From the NCBI RefSeq assembly GCF_044502415.1, contig NZ_CP172402.1: DNA of 64,000 nucleotides, one strand, 5' to 3'. Numbering within the stretch: position 1 is the stretch's first letter; each line of letters opens with the position of its first letter. The notes under the pieces are model-generated. The model did no database searches. It saw nothing but the letters and a program-made list of their open reading frames with translations, and had not been told where the DNA came from. The DNA comes from Haloimpatiens lingqiaonensis. GTDB lineage: Bacteria; Bacillota; Clostridia; Clostridiales; Clostridiaceae. The position numbers and the translations under genes are program-made. Positions 61,906 through 64,000 of this stretch are shown here, one piece after another.

Positions 61906-64000
61906 ATGAGTAAAAAAGTTTTAATTGTAGGTGGAGTAGCTGGCGGAGCTTCTACTGCTGCAAGACTTAGACGACTAGATGAAACTGCAGAAATAATAAT
62001 GTTTGAAAAGGGAGAACACATATCTTTTGCTAACTGTGGGTTACCTTATTATATAGGAGAAGTTATAAAAGATAGAAGCAACCTTTTAGTTCAAACTCCT
62101 GAGGCTATGCACAATAGATTTAATATAGATGTGAGAATAAATAGTGAAGTTTCCAATATAAATTTTGAAAACAAAACTGTAAAGGTTAATAGCAAAGATA
62201 AAGGAGAATACCAAGAATCCTTCGATTATCTAGTATTAGCTCCTGGCGCTAAACCAATGAAACCACCTATACCTGGAATAGATAGCAGTAAAATATTCAC
62301 TTTAAGAAATGTAAATGATACAGATAAAATAAAGTCTTTTGTAGATAATTCTGGATGCACAAATGCAGTGGTTATAGGTGGCGGATATATAGGTGTTGAA
62401 ATGGCGGAAAATTTAAGACATAGAAATATAAATGTAACTTTAGTAGAAGCTGCACCTCATATATTGGCACCTTTTGACTCTGATATGGTAACCATAGCTG
62501 AAAAAGAATTAGAAGATAACGGGGTAAATTTAATACTTGGCGATGGAGTAAAAGCCTTTAATGAAAATGTAACTAGTATAACTGTAGTTTTAAATAGTGG
62601 TACTGAAATAGAGGCAGATATAGTAATATCAGCCATCGGGGTTACTCCTGACACTGCCTTCTTAAAAGATACTCCAATGGAAATGGGTCCTAAAGGTCAT
62701 ATTATAGTAAATGAAAATCTTCAAACTAATATAGAAAATGTATATGCCCTTGGGGATGCTGTAGAAGTTGTAGATTTTATAAATGGAAGTAAAACAGCTA
62801 TTCCTCTAGCGGGACCTGCAAATAAACAAGGAAGAATCGTAGCTGATAATATATCTGGTATTAAAAGCTCCTACAAAGGTACTCAAGGTACTTCAATTAT
62901 AAAAGTATTTGATCTAACTTGTGCTGGCACAGGAAATAACGAAAGAATATTAAATTCCAAAAATATAAAATATAAGGTTATATATGCTCTACCTCAATCT
63001 CATGCCTCCTATTATCCTGGAGCTAGTCCTATAACTATTAAATTAATATTCAATGATGAGGGAAAAGTATTAGGTGCTCAAGCTATAGGATATGAAGGTG
63101 TTGATAAAAGAATTGATGATATTGCCTCTCTTATAAGATTAAATGGAACAATAGAGGATTTAACTCAATTAGAATTAGCCTATGCACCACCTTATTCTTC
63201 TGCAAAAGACCCTGTTAATATAGCTGCATATATAGCGGAAAACGTGCTAACTGGAAAATCAGAAGTAGTTCTTCCAAGGGATATAGATAACTTTAACAAA
63301 GAAACTACCCTGATACTGGATGTAAGGAACTCTATAGAAAGAGAAAATGGATATATTAAAGACTCCATGCACATTCCTGTAGATGAACTTAGAAATAGGC
63401 TAGAAGAACTACCTAAAGATAAAGAAATTTGGGTTTTCTGCCAAATTGGCTTAAGAGGATATATTGCCGAAAGAATGTTAAAAGCAAATGGATTTAAAGC
63501 TAAAAATATAACTGGAGGATATAAAGTTTACTCTTTAGGTAAATTTAAGCCTTCTAAAATAAATAAAGAAGAAAAAAGCCTTTCTAAAGAAGAAACCTCT
63601 TCTGATATTGTAACAAATGTAGATGCTTGCGGTCTTTGTTGCCCAGGACCTTTGATGAAGGTTAAGGAATCTATCGATGCCATAAGAGAAGGTTCTACAT
63701 TAAAGGTAACTGCTTCAGATCCTGGTTTTTATGAGGACATAAAAGCTTGGTGTAAAAGAACAGATAATAATCTTTTAAATCTTGAAAAATCAAAAGGAAT
63801 AATAACTGCTACAATTAAGAAAAATGGAGAAAAAATATCTTTAAATAATTCTGAGGCTGCTGCAGATAAATGTGAAAAAGTATCCCCAAAAGATAATAAA
63901 ACCATGGTTGTTTTCAGCGGTGATTTAGATAAAGCTATAGCTTCATTTATAATAGCTAATGGTGCTGCTTCCATGGGTAAAAAAGTCACTATGTTCTTCA
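61906..64000 (+). CDS. CoA-disulfide reductase/NADH oxidase-like fusion with rhodanese, TusA and DsrE domains (3' end outside window)
   Basis: At least 698 residues, still open at the window edge. Residues 1-450 are a FAD/NAD(P)H disulfide reductase (VLIVGGVAGGASTAARLRRL) with the single redox Cys44 in SFANCGLPYY, as in CoA-disulfide and polysulfide reductases. A rhodanese domain follows (WVFCQIGLRGY, Cys loop), then TusA with ACGLCCPGPLMKVKES, then the start of a DsrE domain (MVVFSGDLDKAIASF). The order suggests relay of a persulfide between cysteines and its reduction. ATG after TGGAGG, 42 bases after arsR. Confidence 0.93.
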   Translation, partial: MSKKVLIVGGVAGGASTAARLRRLDETAEIIMFEKGEHISFANCGLPYYIGEVIKDRSNLLVQTPEAMHNRFNIDVRINSEVSNINFENKTVKVNSKDKGEYQESFDYLVLAPGAKPMKPPIPGIDSSKIFTLRNVNDTDKIKSFVDNSGCTNAVVIGGGYIGVEMAENLRHRNINVTLVEAAPHILAPFDSDMVTIAEKELEDNGVNLILGDGVKAFNENVTSITVVLNSGTEIEADIVISAIGVTPDTAFLKDTPMEMGPKGHIIVNENLQTNIENVYALGDAVEVVDFINGSKTAIPLAGPANKQGRIVADNISGIKSSYKGTQGTSIIKVFDLTCAGTGNNERILNSKNIKYKVIYALPQSHASYYPGASPITIKLIFNDEGKVLGAQAIGYEGVDKRIDDIASLIRLNGTIEDLTQLELAYAPPYSSAKDPVNIAAYIAENVLTGKSEVVLPRDIDNFNKETTLILDVRNSIERENGYIKDSMHIPVDELRNRLEELPKDKEIWVFCQIGLRGYIAERMLKANGFKAKNITGGYKVYSLGKFKPSKINKEEKSLSKEETSSDIVTNVDACGLCCPGPLMKVKESIDAIREGSTLKVTASDPGFYEDIKAWCKRTDNNLLNLEKSKGIITATIKKNGEKISLNNSEAAADKCEKVSPKDNKTMVVFSGDLDKAIASFIIANGAASMGKKVTMFF

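Overview
This is an AT-rich chromosomal window from a proteolytic, Stickland-type Clostridium. The C. botulinum group I / C. sporogenes neighbourhood is my best guess. The reasons are an ornithine fermentation operon, a V-type ATPase operon, SCIFF peptide with its radical-SAM maturase, sporulation-type genes (DacF, SpoVB-like, BofC-like), AGGAGG-type ribosome sites with many TTG/GTG starts, and a clostridial IStron. Species assignment is inference; no rRNA is present.

Layout. 1-3255 (minus): end of the ornithine oxidative operon (ord-ortA-ortB-oraS-oraE), preceded by a good sigma-54 promoter and a 13-bp-arm palindrome that looks like an enhancer site. 3794-7312 (minus): the sigma-54 activator expected to drive it, split exactly inside its Walker A region by a 2.15-kb IStron (group I intron plus tnpB). 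7717-8945: a two-gene ThrE-type exporter. 8955-17300 (minus): a CsoR-family repressor, then aspS, hisS, hemZ, an MBL hydrolase, dtd and relA. 17403-29329 (minus): apt, a degenerate RecJ-like gene, secDF, scfB/scfA, a small membrane protein, yajC, tgt, queA, ruvB, ruvA, a BofC-like gene and yebC. 29634-31114: an IS701-like element. 31223-31516: a HesB-like selenoprotein with in-frame UGA and SECIS hairpin. 32966-41513 (minus): nine-gene V-ATPase operon. 41714-46781 (minus): B12-binding radical SAM enzyme, methyltransferase-like protein, phospholipase C-like protein, membrane-anchored sugar-dehydrogenase-like propeller, rubrerythrin. 46922-59309: LysM protein, two convergent MOP flippases, RluA, M20 amidohydrolase, UvrD-like helicase, pncB, small proteins and a NUDIX hydrolase. 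59768-64000: dacF, then an ArsR repressor and a CoA-disulfide-reductase/rhodanese/TusA/DsrE fusion running off the end.

Threads that tie the window together. (1) Control of ornithine fermentation may depend on RNA self-splicing of the IStron. (2) A sulfur/redox theme: a CsoR-family repressor lacking the copper-ligand His, a CsoR-type operator before the HesB selenoprotein, and an ArsR plus persulfide-handling fusion. (3) A 126-127-bp double-hairpin repeat occurs four times in one orientation, once inside the IStron and once in the leader of the arsR transcript.

Data caution. Four genes (ortA, MBL hydrolase, ntpA, NUDIX) each contain one apparent single-base indel, two of them in genes expected to matter. 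Sequence error should be excluded before they are called pseudogenes.
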